A program made the position numbers and the translations under genes. This document shows, piece by piece, positions 33,598-42,340 of a DNA stretch of 64,000 bases. The stretch covers positions 1 to 64,000 of the forward strand of contig JAITFZ010000030.1 of the NCBI GenBank assembly GCA_031280965.1, written 5' to 3'. The notes under the pieces are model-generated. The model was not told the origin of the DNA, did not search any database, and worked only from the letters and a program-made list of their open reading frames with translations. The stretch's first letter is position 1; every line of letters starts with the position of its first letter. The DNA is from Oscillospiraceae bacterium. GTDB taxonomy: Bacteria > Bacillota > Clostridia > Oscillospirales > Ruminococcaceae.

Positions 33598-34461
33598 CTA
33601 TGCGTTAAGGTTTAAAAGCAACTCACGCAGAATTTTACAAGCTGTAGCGGTTGAAGCTCCGGTGCTGTCATAAGGCGGCGACAGCTCGGTTAAATCACAG
33701 CCGACTATATTTAGTTCGCACACCTTACTAATTCCCGTGATAAGTTCGGTAAAGCCGATTCCGCCGGCTTCCGGTGTGCCTGTCGCCGGGAAAACAGAAG
33801 TGTCGAGTACGTCAAGGTCGATTGTAAAGTACACCGGTTTCTTTTTTAATTTACGCACAATTTCGTCAAGTGCGTCTAAATTAAATTTATGAGTATAGAC
33901 GTGGTCTTTTGCCCACGCGAACTCATCTCTGTCGCCGGAGCGCACACCAAACTGGAAAATCCGGTTATCGCCCGTTAATTCCCAACAGCGTCTCATAACG
34001 CAGGCATGGGATAATTTCTGCCCCAAATACTCATCGCGCAGGTCAACATGCGCGTCAAACTGGATGATTGCCAAGTCCGGATATTTCTCGACTATAGCGC
34101 GAACCGCCCCAAGCGTTACCAAATGCTCGCCGCCGAGCATTATGGGCAGTTTTTCGTCTGTGATTACCTGCTTTGTGTAATTGTAGATTGACTTCAAAAC
34201 AGGTACGGGGGCTCCGTACGACAGCTCAAGCTCGCCGCCGTCATAAACCTTTATTTCAGATAAATCGTGGTCGAGGTAAGGGCTGTACGTCTCGATTCCG
34301 AACGATTCACGCCTGATTGCCGCGCCGCCGAAGCGCGCACCCGGACGATTTGAGGTTGTGCCGTCATACGGCGCGCCGAAGAGAACCACATCAGCTTCTT
34401 CATAGCTGTGGTTGCAACCGATAAAGGTTTCAATATTCTGCGTTTTTTTGATTTTCGACAT
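33598..34461 (-). CDS. speB: Agmatinase/ureohydrolase SpeB
   Basis: The 287-residue ureohydrolase has the manganese motifs GGEHLVTLG, DAHVDLRDEYLG with SHACVMRR, and DLDVLDTSVFPATGTPEAGG. It hydrolyses agmatine, or an N-substituted agmatine, to a polyamine and urea. The gene order speA-speE-speB and the overlap of 32 bases with speE show tight coupling; GAGGAG before the ATG lies in the end of speE. The choice between agmatine and aminopropylagmatine cannot be made from sequence alone. Confidence 0.93.
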   Translation of the reverse strand: MSKIKKTQNIETFIGCNHSYEEADVVLFGAPYDGTTSNRPGARFGGAAIRRESFGIETYSPYLDHDLSEIKVYDGGELELSYGAPVPVLKSIYNYTKQVITDEKLPIMLGGEHLVTLGAVRAIVEKYPDLAIIQFDAHVDLRDEYLGQKLSHACVMRRCWELTGDNRIFQFGVRSGDRDEFAWAKDHVYTHKFNLDALDEIVRKLKKKPVYFTIDLDVLDTSVFPATGTPEAGGIGFTELITGISKVCELNIVGCDLTELSPPYDSTGASTATACKILRELLLNLNA

Positions 34462-35302
34462 CTCGTAACATCTCCTCTACATAAGTTGGTAAAGCAAAAC
34501 AGCCGTAATGAAGTTGCGTGTTGTAATACCGCGTGTCAATTCCTAAGCTGTTCCACTTTGCGGGGTTTAGGTCGCCTGTCGGGTGCAGTTTTTTAGATGC
34601 GAACCCGAAAAGCCAATGACCGGACGGATAGGTTGGAATGTGCGCCTGGTAAACTTTACTAAGCGGAAAAGTTTCCGCGATTCGCTTATGTGCCCGCTGC
34701 ATTGCGTTGGCATCGCTCTTGTAAAACGGGCTTTCGTGCTGATTAACCATAATCCCGTTTTCAGTCAGCGCCTTGAAGCAGTTGCCGTAGAACTCTTTTG
34801 TAAATAAATCCTCACCGGGTCCGAACGGGTCAGTGGAATCAACGATGATTAAATCGTAACATTCGTGACATTTCCTGATAAACTTCAATCCGTCCTGATA
34901 AAAGATTTCAAGGCGCTTATCATGGAACGAACAGGCGGTAGCCGGTAAATACTTTTTGCTGATTTCAACGACAAGCTCATCAATTTCAACCAAGTCTATT
35001 TTCTCTATATAATCGTATCTGCAAAGCTCCCGAACAGCGCCGCCATCGCCCGCGCCGACAACTAAAACCCTGCGAATATCGGGATTTACCGCCATAGGAA
35101 CATGCACTATCATGTCGTGGTAGATGAATTCATCGCGCTCGGTCAGCATCATGTACCCGTCAAGCGTCAGGAAACGCCCGAATTCCTTCGACTGGAAGAC
35201 GTCGATTTGCTGGAAATCGCTGTGACCCGAATATAGTTGTTTGCTTACTTTGATTGAAAACCGTACGCTTTCGGTGTGGTATTCGCTGAACCATAAGTCC
35301 AT
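34430..35302 (-). CDS. speE: Polyamine aminopropyltransferase SpeE
   Basis: The 290-residue enzyme has a short N-terminal beta domain and the catalytic core: YHDMIVHVPMAVN, VVGAGDGGAVRELCRY, the acidic IDLVEIDELVV, and VDSTDPFGPGEDLF. It transfers an aminopropyl group from decarboxylated SAM to putrescine or agmatine. No SAM decarboxylase (speD) lies in the window, so the donor must come from elsewhere or the enzyme may have changed function. Confidence 0.93.
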   Translation of the reverse strand: MDLWFSEYHTESVRFSIKVSKQLYSGHSDFQQIDVFQSKEFGRFLTLDGYMMLTERDEFIYHDMIVHVPMAVNPDIRRVLVVGAGDGGAVRELCRYDYIEKIDLVEIDELVVEISKKYLPATACSFHDKRLEIFYQDGLKFIRKCHECYDLIIVDSTDPFGPGEDLFTKEFYGNCFKALTENGIMVNQHESPFYKSDANAMQRAHKRIAETFPLSKVYQAHIPTYPSGHWLFGFASKKLHPTGDLNPAKWNSLGIDTRYYNTQLHYGCFALPTYVEEMLRDVENQKNAEY

Positions 35303-35337
35303 AATTTACCCCTTGTTTCTCTTAATCGCTTTTCTGA

Positions 35338-36801
35338 TTAATTAAGTATAACTGCTCCTTGCGTAATCACATTAACCCTCTCAATTTCCTTATCCTCCGC
35401 GCCCGTCATAAAACAGCCTTTTTCCTTAGCGTACCTAATATATTCCGCAATACCGGCGGTTATTCGCTCGCCCGGCGCAAGAATAGGAATCCCGGGGGGA
35501 TAACACATTACGAACTCGCTTGACACCCGCCCCACAGCTTCTTTTAAGGGCAGCGAAACTTTTGGCGCGTAAAACGCTTCCTGCGGACTCATTTCGACAA
35601 TCGGGCTGATGTATTCCTGCGTCAACATTCCTGTTCTGCCGCGCTTAAAACGACGGCGGATTTCCGACAGCGCACCGACAAGCCGCTCTAAATCCCGCTC
35701 TCTGTCGCCCACCGAAATGTACGCCAGGATATTCCCGATGTCGCCGAATTCCACTTGAATGTCGTAATCATCGCGCAATAAATCATAAACCTCAATTCCG
35801 GCAAGCCCGATTTCGAGCGTGTTAACCGAGAGCTTTGTTATATCAAAATCAAAAATTGTATCGTTGTTTATTATTTCCTTTGAATAGGCATAATAATCGC
35901 CGATTAGATTAATTTCCCACCGTGCGTATTCGGCAAGCTCGGTAACTTTCCTGAAAATTTCCCTGCCGTTTAAGGCTAAGTTCTTGCGGGAAATATCAAG
36001 GCTGCTCATTAAAAGATAGCTTCCCGATGTAGTCTGCGTAAGATTAATCACCTGACGGATATAACCTTCGCTTACGTTTTCGCCGATTAGTAAAAACGAG
36101 CTTTGTGTCAGTGAGCCGCCGGATTTATGCATACTTACGGAAGCATAGTCAGCGCCCGCGCTCATTGCACCCGGCGGCAGATTATCCCCGAAGTAAAAGT
36201 GCGTTCCGTGGGCTTCGTCAGCGAGTACAAGCATACCGCTCCTGTGCGCTAATTTGCAGATTTCCTTTAGGTTCGAGCAAATTCCGTAATAGGTCGGGTT
36301 ATTAACCAAAACCGCTTTCGCGTCGGGATTTTTCTCAATTGCATTACGCATGTCTTCAAGAGACATTCCCAAAGAAATACCGAGGGTTTTGTTGACTTTA
36401 GGGTTTACGTAAACAGGCACGGCACCGTTAAGAACAAGGGCATTAATGACGCTTCTGTGGACATTACGCGGGAGAATAAGCTTATCGCCGCGCTTCGTTG
36501 CCGCAAAAACCATCGCCTGTACCGAAGATGTTGTCCCGCCAACCATAAAAAACGCATGGCTTGCCCCGAATGCCTCTGCCGCAAGAATTTCGGCTTCCGC
36601 TATTACGGAAACAGGATGGCAGATATTATCGAGAGGCTTCATGGAATTAACGTCTATGTGCATACAGGACTTACCGAGAAAGTCGGTGAGTTCAGCGGCT
36701 CCGCGCCCGCGCTTATGCCCCGGTACATCGAAAGGGACAACACGCCGGGATTTGAATTCTTCAAGAGCTTCTTTTATAGGGGCGCGGGATTGGTTAAGCA
36801 T
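35338..36801 (-). CDS. speA: Arginine/lysine/ornithine decarboxylase, SpeA-like (fold I)
   Basis: The 487-residue PLP enzyme matches the Bacillus SpeA/YaaO-type decarboxylases: FDVPGHKRG near residue 25, SHAFFMVGGTTSSVQAM, ADEAHGTHFYF, and Schiff-base K226 in SVSMHKSGGSLTQ. The C-terminal domain has SPIVEMSPQEAFY and YPPGIPILAPGE. It probably makes agmatine from arginine, since an agmatinase is co-transcribed. It follows the aldo/keto reductase by 19 bases and has an AGAGGA-type site. Confidence 0.92.
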   Translation of the reverse strand: MLNQSRAPIKEALEEFKSRRVVPFDVPGHKRGRGAAELTDFLGKSCMHIDVNSMKPLDNICHPVSVIAEAEILAAEAFGASHAFFMVGGTTSSVQAMVFAATKRGDKLILPRNVHRSVINALVLNGAVPVYVNPKVNKTLGISLGMSLEDMRNAIEKNPDAKAVLVNNPTYYGICSNLKEICKLAHRSGMLVLADEAHGTHFYFGDNLPPGAMSAGADYASVSMHKSGGSLTQSSFLLIGENVSEGYIRQVINLTQTTSGSYLLMSSLDISRKNLALNGREIFRKVTELAEYARWEINLIGDYYAYSKEIINNDTIFDFDITKLSVNTLEIGLAGIEVYDLLRDDYDIQVEFGDIGNILAYISVGDRERDLERLVGALSEIRRRFKRGRTGMLTQEYISPIVEMSPQEAFYAPKVSLPLKEAVGRVSSEFVMCYPPGIPILAPGERITAGIAEYIRYAKEKGCFMTGAEDKEIERVNVITQGAVILN

Positions 36802-36820
36802 ACTTAGTATTCCTCTCGTT

Positions 36821-37975
36821 TCAGAGTTTTCCGCCTATTGTTTCATGCGTATCCCTCAACTGCTCCGTAATTTTCAGTTTCTGCGGACATTTTTCCTCGC
36901 AGATTCCGCACTCGGCGCATTGCCCCGCATCAACCCCCCAGCCTATTTCCCAGCTTGCCTTACGGTTCTCCAGCGGGATATAAAGTTTTTGATACTCCGC
37001 TTTTGAAAAATCGGTCAGTTCATAAACCTTGTGGTAATTCATCAGCGAGAAAATATGCGGTATATTAATCTTTTTAGGGCAGGGCAGACAGTAATTGCAC
37101 CCTGTGCAATACAGTTGAGCGAGCTTTTTATTCTCTGCCATCATCGCGTTTATCTGCTCAATTTCAGCATTAGTAAGCGCGCCTTCAATCGCCGCAATTT
37201 TCGCGTTTTCCTCAAGCTGATGTAAATCCTGCATTCCCGAAAGCGCGACATCAATGTTCGGGTTGGAAATAACGAAACGCATCGCCATTTCGGCAGAACT
37301 TTTAACGTCCCTGCTCAGCAGACTTTTTATTACATCGGACGGCGCGCCGAGCCGCCCGCCGCCTACCGGCCCCATTATAACCGTGCCGAGACCTTTTTCC
37401 TTTGCGTATTGAATGGCGTCTTCAAGTGTGCGGTCAAGCAGATTGTACTGACACAACACAGATTCAAATATACCGGTGTCGATAATTTTGAACATATTCT
37501 CGGCTTTATCGTGGAAAGAGAAGGAGATATGCCTGATTAAACCTTCTTCATTTGCTTTCCGCGCCGAGTCAAGCACGCCGCCTTTAACATCAATTCTCGG
37601 CATTGTACCTATGTTTATACCCCACATATGATAAAAGTCTATGTAATTGGTGTCGAGTCTTGTCAGCGATTTTTCAAGCCAGCTTCTCATATCATCGCCG
37701 GAAGCGTTCTCTGTCGGGTATTTGGTCGAAAGATATATTTTATCGCGCCAGCCCTTGAGCGCCTTTCCGACTGCTGCTTCACTGTCGGAATCGCAGTAAA
37801 ACGGCGCGGTGTCAATATAATTAACACCCAGCTCAAACGCCCGTTGCATCAGCGGGGTGGCAAGCTCATAATTGACAATTTTCGCACCGTCCTTTTCAAC
37901 CATAGGCAGACGCATCGCTCCGAAGCCGAGTGACGACATTTTTATGCCGGTTTTCCCGAAATTTCTATAAATCAT
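36821..37975 (-). CDS. Aldo/keto reductase with C-terminal 4Fe-4S ferredoxin domain
   Basis: The 384-residue protein has an aldo/keto reductase barrel (1 to about 275; FGFGAMRLPMVEKDG-type N-terminus, YIDTAPFY, IYLSTKYPT, YIDFYHMWGIN) and two Cys clusters at the C-terminus: CTGCNYCLPCPKKI and CAECGICEEKCPQK. These suit two 4Fe-4S centres. Such fusion proteins are common in Clostridia; their substrates are mostly unknown. It is the first gene after the promoter at 38007-38035 and sits 19 bases before speA, so it heads the polyamine operon. Confidence 0.88.
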   Translation of the reverse strand: MIYRNFGKTGIKMSSLGFGAMRLPMVEKDGAKIVNYELATPLMQRAFELGVNYIDTAPFYCDSDSEAAVGKALKGWRDKIYLSTKYPTENASGDDMRSWLEKSLTRLDTNYIDFYHMWGINIGTMPRIDVKGGVLDSARKANEEGLIRHISFSFHDKAENMFKIIDTGIFESVLCQYNLLDRTLEDAIQYAKEKGLGTVIMGPVGGGRLGAPSDVIKSLLSRDVKSSAEMAMRFVISNPNIDVALSGMQDLHQLEENAKIAAIEGALTNAEIEQINAMMAENKKLAQLYCTGCNYCLPCPKKINIPHIFSLMNYHKVYELTDFSKAEYQKLYIPLENRKASWEIGWGVDAGQCAECGICEEKCPQKLKITEQLRDTHETIGGKL

Positions 37976-38006
37976 GGTTTAAACCTCCCAAATTTTTCCT
38001 GTTTTT

Positions 38007-38035
38007 ATTCTACCATAAATTTTCTGTCCCGTCAA
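38007..38035 (-). promoter_or_regulatory. Promoter for the aldo/keto reductase-polyamine operon
   Basis: TTGACG (38035-38030), a 17-base spacer and TAGAAT (38012-38007) on the minus strand. It is divergent from the cotH-like gene promoter 40 bases away. Confidence 0.7.
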
Positions 38036-38073
38036 TAAGAAATAACCCGGTTATAAAAAATCGGGTGTTCTTA

Positions 38074-38102
38074 TTGACTTTTCCTCGCGTCTCCTGTATA
38101 CT
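38074..38102 (+). promoter_or_regulatory. Promoter for the CotH-family gene
   Basis: TTGACT (38074-38079), a 17-base spacer and TATACT (38097-38102). This is a vegetative sigma-A form; no sigma-K or sigma-E consensus is obvious, which is unusual for a spore-coat gene. Confidence 0.75.
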
Positions 38103-38130
38103 GTAAGTAGTATCAGGAGGGTATAAATTT

Positions 38131-40506
38131 ATGATTAGATATATAATACTCGCAGTTATAATAGTCCTCGGCGTTATAGGCGTTATTACTATGAACATCG
38201 ATGCGGAGAAAGCTGCCGAAGCCGCCGCAAACGCACCGCCTGCCGAATCGGTACAGGACGATGACGAAATTGACGAACTTCTGATAGAAGAATCGCCGAT
38301 AACTTTCTCACATACCGCTGTTTTCTACGACAGCGATATAAGCGTAGAGCTTATTAGCGGCGACCCCGGCGCTAATATTTATTACACACTTGACGGTTCA
38401 CCGCCGGGTGCAAGCTCACAGCATTATACCGAGCCGATTCAAATACGCGCCGGTAGCCGCGTCAGAGCCACCACCATAAAAGCCGTTGCCGTTAACGGCA
38501 TGGAAGCCTCCCCCGTAATCACGAGAAGTTATATTACAGGCACGGGCGTATGGGAGCGCTTCACGCCTGAAACTTTTGTCTTTGTGCTTTCTGCCGACCC
38601 TCACGACCTTTACGATTATTATGACGGGATTGCGGTCGAGGGTTTTCTGCGTGATGATTACATAAAAAACGAATGGAACGGCGGCGCTATTAACCCGCCG
38701 GCTCCCGCTAACTTCAACATCAGGGGACGCGAAAGCGAACGCCCCGTATACATAGAGGTTTATGATTTCTTAGGAAATACGCTGATTCACCAAGCCGCAG
38801 GGATAAGGGTCGCGGGCGGTTGGTCACGCGCTAATTTTCAAAAATCATGGCGTATTATTGCGCGAAGGGAATACGGCAGAGGTAAGTTCAATTTTCCTTT
38901 CTTTGAAGACGTGCCGGATTTAGACGGACGGCTTATTACCCGTTTTGACCGTCTTACGCTTCGTAACGGCGGAAACGACCGCACGGAAGCGGCGCTCCGC
39001 GATGAACTTATATCAAAGCTTGCAAGGCAGGCGGGGTTTCGCGATACTTACTCCGCCGCGCCCGCCGCAGTTTTCCTTAACGGTGAGTATTATGGTTTTG
39101 CGTGGCTGAAAGAAGCCTTGAATGTAGGCTTTCTTGAACAAATCTACGGCGGAAACAGGGATAATTATCAAATTATACAGCGCAACGAAAGGGGTAACGG
39201 CTGGAATAACGAGCCTTTTGCCGAGGACGACTGGAAATATGTTTACGGTCTTGCGGAAAAAGGTTTTGAAAGCGGCGGCGGGTTTAACGACGACGCGCTT
39301 TTTGAGGAATTCTGCTCGCTCGTGGACATAGAGAGTTTAATGCTTTACTACGCGATTCAGATTTTCGTAGACAACAGGGACTGGCCGCACAACAACTTCA
39401 GGACATGGCGTTATTATCCGGACGAAGATGAAATAACCGCCAATCGGTTTCTTGACGGCAGGTGGAGATTTCTTATGTACGATACCGAGTTCGGTTACGG
39501 ACTTTACGGCAGCAGGGGTTTTAACACTAACACACTCAGAGATATGCTCAGAGTAACCGAGATTCCGGTAAGGAACGAGCGTTCGCTGCTTTTGTGGGCG
39601 GTGCTTCAGCGTGCGGATATGCGGGAAAGGTTCGCGAATACCATGTGCGATTTAATCGACGGCGCCTTCGCTCACGATAACGTTCTTGAGGTGCTTGAAG
39701 AGTTGGGCGATATGATAGAACACGAACTTAACTACGCAATAAACGCCCACACTACATGGCAGTTTGACTATGAATACAAAAGACGGCAGATTATACAATT
39801 TTCAACGGGCCGCGGGAACGCCGTGACGACGGCAATGGGTACGGTCTTTGAACATGCCGATGATACATGGATGTACAGGGCAACACTAACAGGCGCCGAC
39901 GGCGCGCAGGCATGGCTGAATACCCGCCGCGTTATCGGTGCGGGCGAATCGGTCAGAACTAATTACTTCTCATGTTATGAAGTGGACTTGAAAGCCGCGC
40001 CTTACCTCGGGTTTGAATTCGTAAGCTGGGAAATAAACGGTACGCACTATTACGAGCCCGATATAAGAGTTAGCGCGTCAATGGCAAACAACAACGGGAA
40101 TATCAGTATACAGCTTCACGTCAGAGAAATGACGGAAGGTCTGCCGTTTTTCATAAGCGAGCTTGATATAGGCAACGGCGCTGACCGTATTATACTTTAC
40201 AATCCGAACCTTACTTCGCTTTCAACGCGGAATCTCTATCTTTCGGATAACATCGAAAACTTACAAAAGTGGAGCATTTCCACGATTATAGTACAGCCGC
40301 AGGAATCGCTCGTTATCGTCATGAGTAACAACAGGTCAACCGACGCGCTTATGCGACCGCAGACGAATTTTAATCTTCGCGCAGGTGAAACGCTGTACCT
40401 TTCGGATGCATACGGGGAGATTATTGCACGTGTTCGGGTTCCCGTAACGCAGGAAGGCGAAATTATCAGACGGGCACTGAACGGAACTTATTATGTAGCC
40501 GATTAA
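38131..40506 (+). CDS. CotH kinase-family protein, exported and membrane-anchored
   Basis: The 791-residue protein has an N-terminal membrane anchor (residues 1-22), a chitobiase/hexosaminidase C-terminal-like repeat (about 50-135; GANIYYTLDGSPP), a CotH kinase domain (about 180-520; RLTLRNGGND, LRDELISKLARQAG, AVFLNGEYYGFAWLKE, MYDTEFGYG with the metal-binding Asp) and a lamin-tail-like domain (about 670-790; ISELDIGNGADRIILYNP). CotH proteins phosphorylate spore-coat or secreted proteins. An ideal CAGGAGG site precedes the ATG. Confidence 0.88.
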   Translation: MIRYIILAVIIVLGVIGVITMNIDAEKAAEAAANAPPAESVQDDDEIDELLIEESPITFSHTAVFYDSDISVELISGDPGANIYYTLDGSPPGASSQHYTEPIQIRAGSRVRATTIKAVAVNGMEASPVITRSYITGTGVWERFTPETFVFVLSADPHDLYDYYDGIAVEGFLRDDYIKNEWNGGAINPPAPANFNIRGRESERPVYIEVYDFLGNTLIHQAAGIRVAGGWSRANFQKSWRIIARREYGRGKFNFPFFEDVPDLDGRLITRFDRLTLRNGGNDRTEAALRDELISKLARQAGFRDTYSAAPAAVFLNGEYYGFAWLKEALNVGFLEQIYGGNRDNYQIIQRNERGNGWNNEPFAEDDWKYVYGLAEKGFESGGGFNDDALFEEFCSLVDIESLMLYYAIQIFVDNRDWPHNNFRTWRYYPDEDEITANRFLDGRWRFLMYDTEFGYGLYGSRGFNTNTLRDMLRVTEIPVRNERSLLLWAVLQRADMRERFANTMCDLIDGAFAHDNVLEVLEELGDMIEHELNYAINAHTTWQFDYEYKRRQIIQFSTGRGNAVTTAMGTVFEHADDTWMYRATLTGADGAQAWLNTRRVIGAGESVRTNYFSCYEVDLKAAPYLGFEFVSWEINGTHYYEPDIRVSASMANNNGNISIQLHVREMTEGLPFFISELDIGNGADRIILYNPNLTSLSTRNLYLSDNIENLQKWSISTIIVQPQESLVIVMSNNRSTDALMRPQTNFNLRAGETLYLSDAYGEIIARVRVPVTQEGEIIRRALNGTYYVAD

Positions 40507-40555
40507 ACGCTTTCAATTAGCCGCGACTATAATAGAAAGTAAGATTTGGAACTGT

Positions 40556-40584
40556 TTGTAATTTAAGGCGTTCTGTGCTAAAAT
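40556..40584 (+). promoter_or_regulatory. Promoter for the O-antigen ligase-like gene
   Basis: TTGTAA (40556-40561), a 17-base spacer and TAAAAT (40579-40584). A 6-codon ORF (MGIDFL) with an AGAGGA site lies downstream at 40603-40623, and its TGA is followed directly by the ATG at 40624. Confidence 0.5.
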
Positions 40585-40638
40585 GTAGTGAAGAGAGGAA
40601 AAATGGGCATTGATTTTTTGTGAATGGGAGTAATAAAC

Positions 40639-42240
40639 ATGACGAGTTTACGCAGTGCGTTCAAACAGAAAAGTATAAAATCATGGCAAGACAGAATAGC
40701 TGAAGCAACAGTAATTTTGATGCTGTGTGTTCAACCGCTGTACTTTAATCAGGAGGGCTACAGAGGGCTCACAGGGCATAAATATAATTTTTTCACCCTC
40801 TGCATGTCTATTATATTGATAGCGGTTATACTTGTTTTTCTTATAAAGTTAATCGGCGGACATAAACTTGTTTCTTTGAAAAATTTATCAATTGCCGATT
40901 GGGCAGTGTTCAGCTTTGCGATTGTGACGCTCGTATCCGCTCTGCTTTCACCGTTTCGCGATGCGGTTGATGTTTGGAACGGAATTCCCGAGCGACACGA
41001 TGGTGCAATTACACAGTTATTTTATGTCTTGATTTTTTTAATAGTCGCGCATTGGTACAAACCAAGAATACGGGACTTTGGAATCTTCGGAATATCGGCG
41101 ATTTGCATAGGTTTAATCGGTGTATTTCAATTTTACGGTATGGATTTTTTCCAGCTTTGGCCCAATGAAGAGTTTCTGTCTGACGGGATAACGCCCAATA
41201 TATATCACGTAGAAAATTTTTTTAACATTTATTTTCGCTCCACACTCGGCAACATCAACATGGTAGCGACCTATGTTTGCATTGCAATTCTGTTGTGCGG
41301 ATTCTTGTTTATAAAAATGAACCCGACGTGGCGGGTTTGGCGTTATATCTGGCTCGGCGGGAGTGCATCCTGTTTTTGGTTAATGATTATCGGCGGCTCG
41401 GAATCGGGTATGGCAGGAGTTTTGGTGACTGTGGTTTTGGCGATACCTTTTATTGTTCAGAAGCGCGAGCGTATCGGCAGGTTTTTGATTCTCGGAGCGT
41501 CTTGGCTCGGGGTTTACACGTTGCAAAAACTACTTTACGATGTACGAATTTTGGAAGCAGAAACAAGAATTGGCTTATATATGGCTATAACTGCGGTGTT
41601 GCTGGCAGGCGGATTGGCGTTGACACTGCTGAAGAAAAAAATCGATGAAGTTGAAATTCAAAAGCTCGCAAAGTGGAAGCTCGGCGTGGTTTTGATGGTG
41701 GCTGTGATTGCGACGGGGTTTGCCGGGGTTGAGGTGCTGGGAAATCAACTTAGGGAAACAGGGATTCAAAAAAGAAATTCGATATCTGAAGCAAGAGAAA
41801 TCTTACATGGAAGAATAGAAGATAGTTTCGGAAATCACAGAGTTTACATTTGGCGCAACGCTCTTAAGGCGTTCCCGAGCGACAATCCCGTAATTGGCAG
41901 TGGGCCGGACACGTTTTGGCAGGTGTTCCCGAATCAAGCAGAAACGATTGAGCTGTACGCTATAAGATTCGATAAAGCGCATAATGAATATCTGCAAATA
42001 TTAATTTGTCAAGGGATTTTTGGGCTTTTGTTTTATTTGGTGTTTTTGGGTTACTTGTTTATAATGACAATTCCGAAAGCGTTTAAAAACCCGTTATTAA
42101 TGGCGGTACTGGCGGGATTTACGGGATATTCCGTGCAGGCATTTTTTAATATTAGTCTGCCTATTGCGAGCCAAATACTGTGGGTTATGGCGGGGATGTT
42201 GGCGTGTTTTATGAGGCTTGATAAAACGAGAAAAACGTGA
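40639..42240 (+). CDS. O-antigen ligase/polymerase-like membrane protein (Wzy_C)
   Basis: The 533-residue protein has about 12 hydrophobic segments and the Wzy_C features: a long external loop with HRVYIWRNALKAFPSDNPVIGSGPDTF (residues near 395-420) and FDKAHNEYLQILICQGIFGLL. It should polymerise or ligate lipid-linked glycans on the outer face of the membrane. ATG 40639 follows GGGAG by 8 bases; the ATG at 40624 is less likely. It converges with the large glycan operon that follows. Confidence 0.88.
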   Translation: MTSLRSAFKQKSIKSWQDRIAEATVILMLCVQPLYFNQEGYRGLTGHKYNFFTLCMSIILIAVILVFLIKLIGGHKLVSLKNLSIADWAVFSFAIVTLVSALLSPFRDAVDVWNGIPERHDGAITQLFYVLIFLIVAHWYKPRIRDFGIFGISAICIGLIGVFQFYGMDFFQLWPNEEFLSDGITPNIYHVENFFNIYFRSTLGNINMVATYVCIAILLCGFLFIKMNPTWRVWRYIWLGGSASCFWLMIIGGSESGMAGVLVTVVLAIPFIVQKRERIGRFLILGASWLGVYTLQKLLYDVRILEAETRIGLYMAITAVLLAGGLALTLLKKKIDEVEIQKLAKWKLGVVLMVAVIATGFAGVEVLGNQLRETGIQKRNSISEAREILHGRIEDSFGNHRVYIWRNALKAFPSDNPVIGSGPDTFWQVFPNQAETIELYAIRFDKAHNEYLQILICQGIFGLLFYLVFLGYLFIMTIPKAFKNPLLMAVLAGFTGYSVQAFFNISLPIASQILWVMAGMLACFMRLDKTRKT

Positions 42241-42340
42241 TAGAATATTGGTCGTGTACGACGAAGGCAGAATTTAACCCTTGCCACACATGACATGATT
42301 TCCGTAAACACGACAACTTTCTTTCGAAACTTTAAAGAAA

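Noticed and set aside
38046-38065. Hairpin CCCG...CGGG between the two divergent promoters
   Set aside because: It has a weak 4-5-bp stem and is upstream of both genes, so it cannot be their terminator; I see no other role.
42241-42340. Terminator between the converging ligase and glycosyltransferase genes
   Set aside because: GTCGTG/CACGAC repeats exist but are far apart and lack T-runs, so no terminator can be supported.
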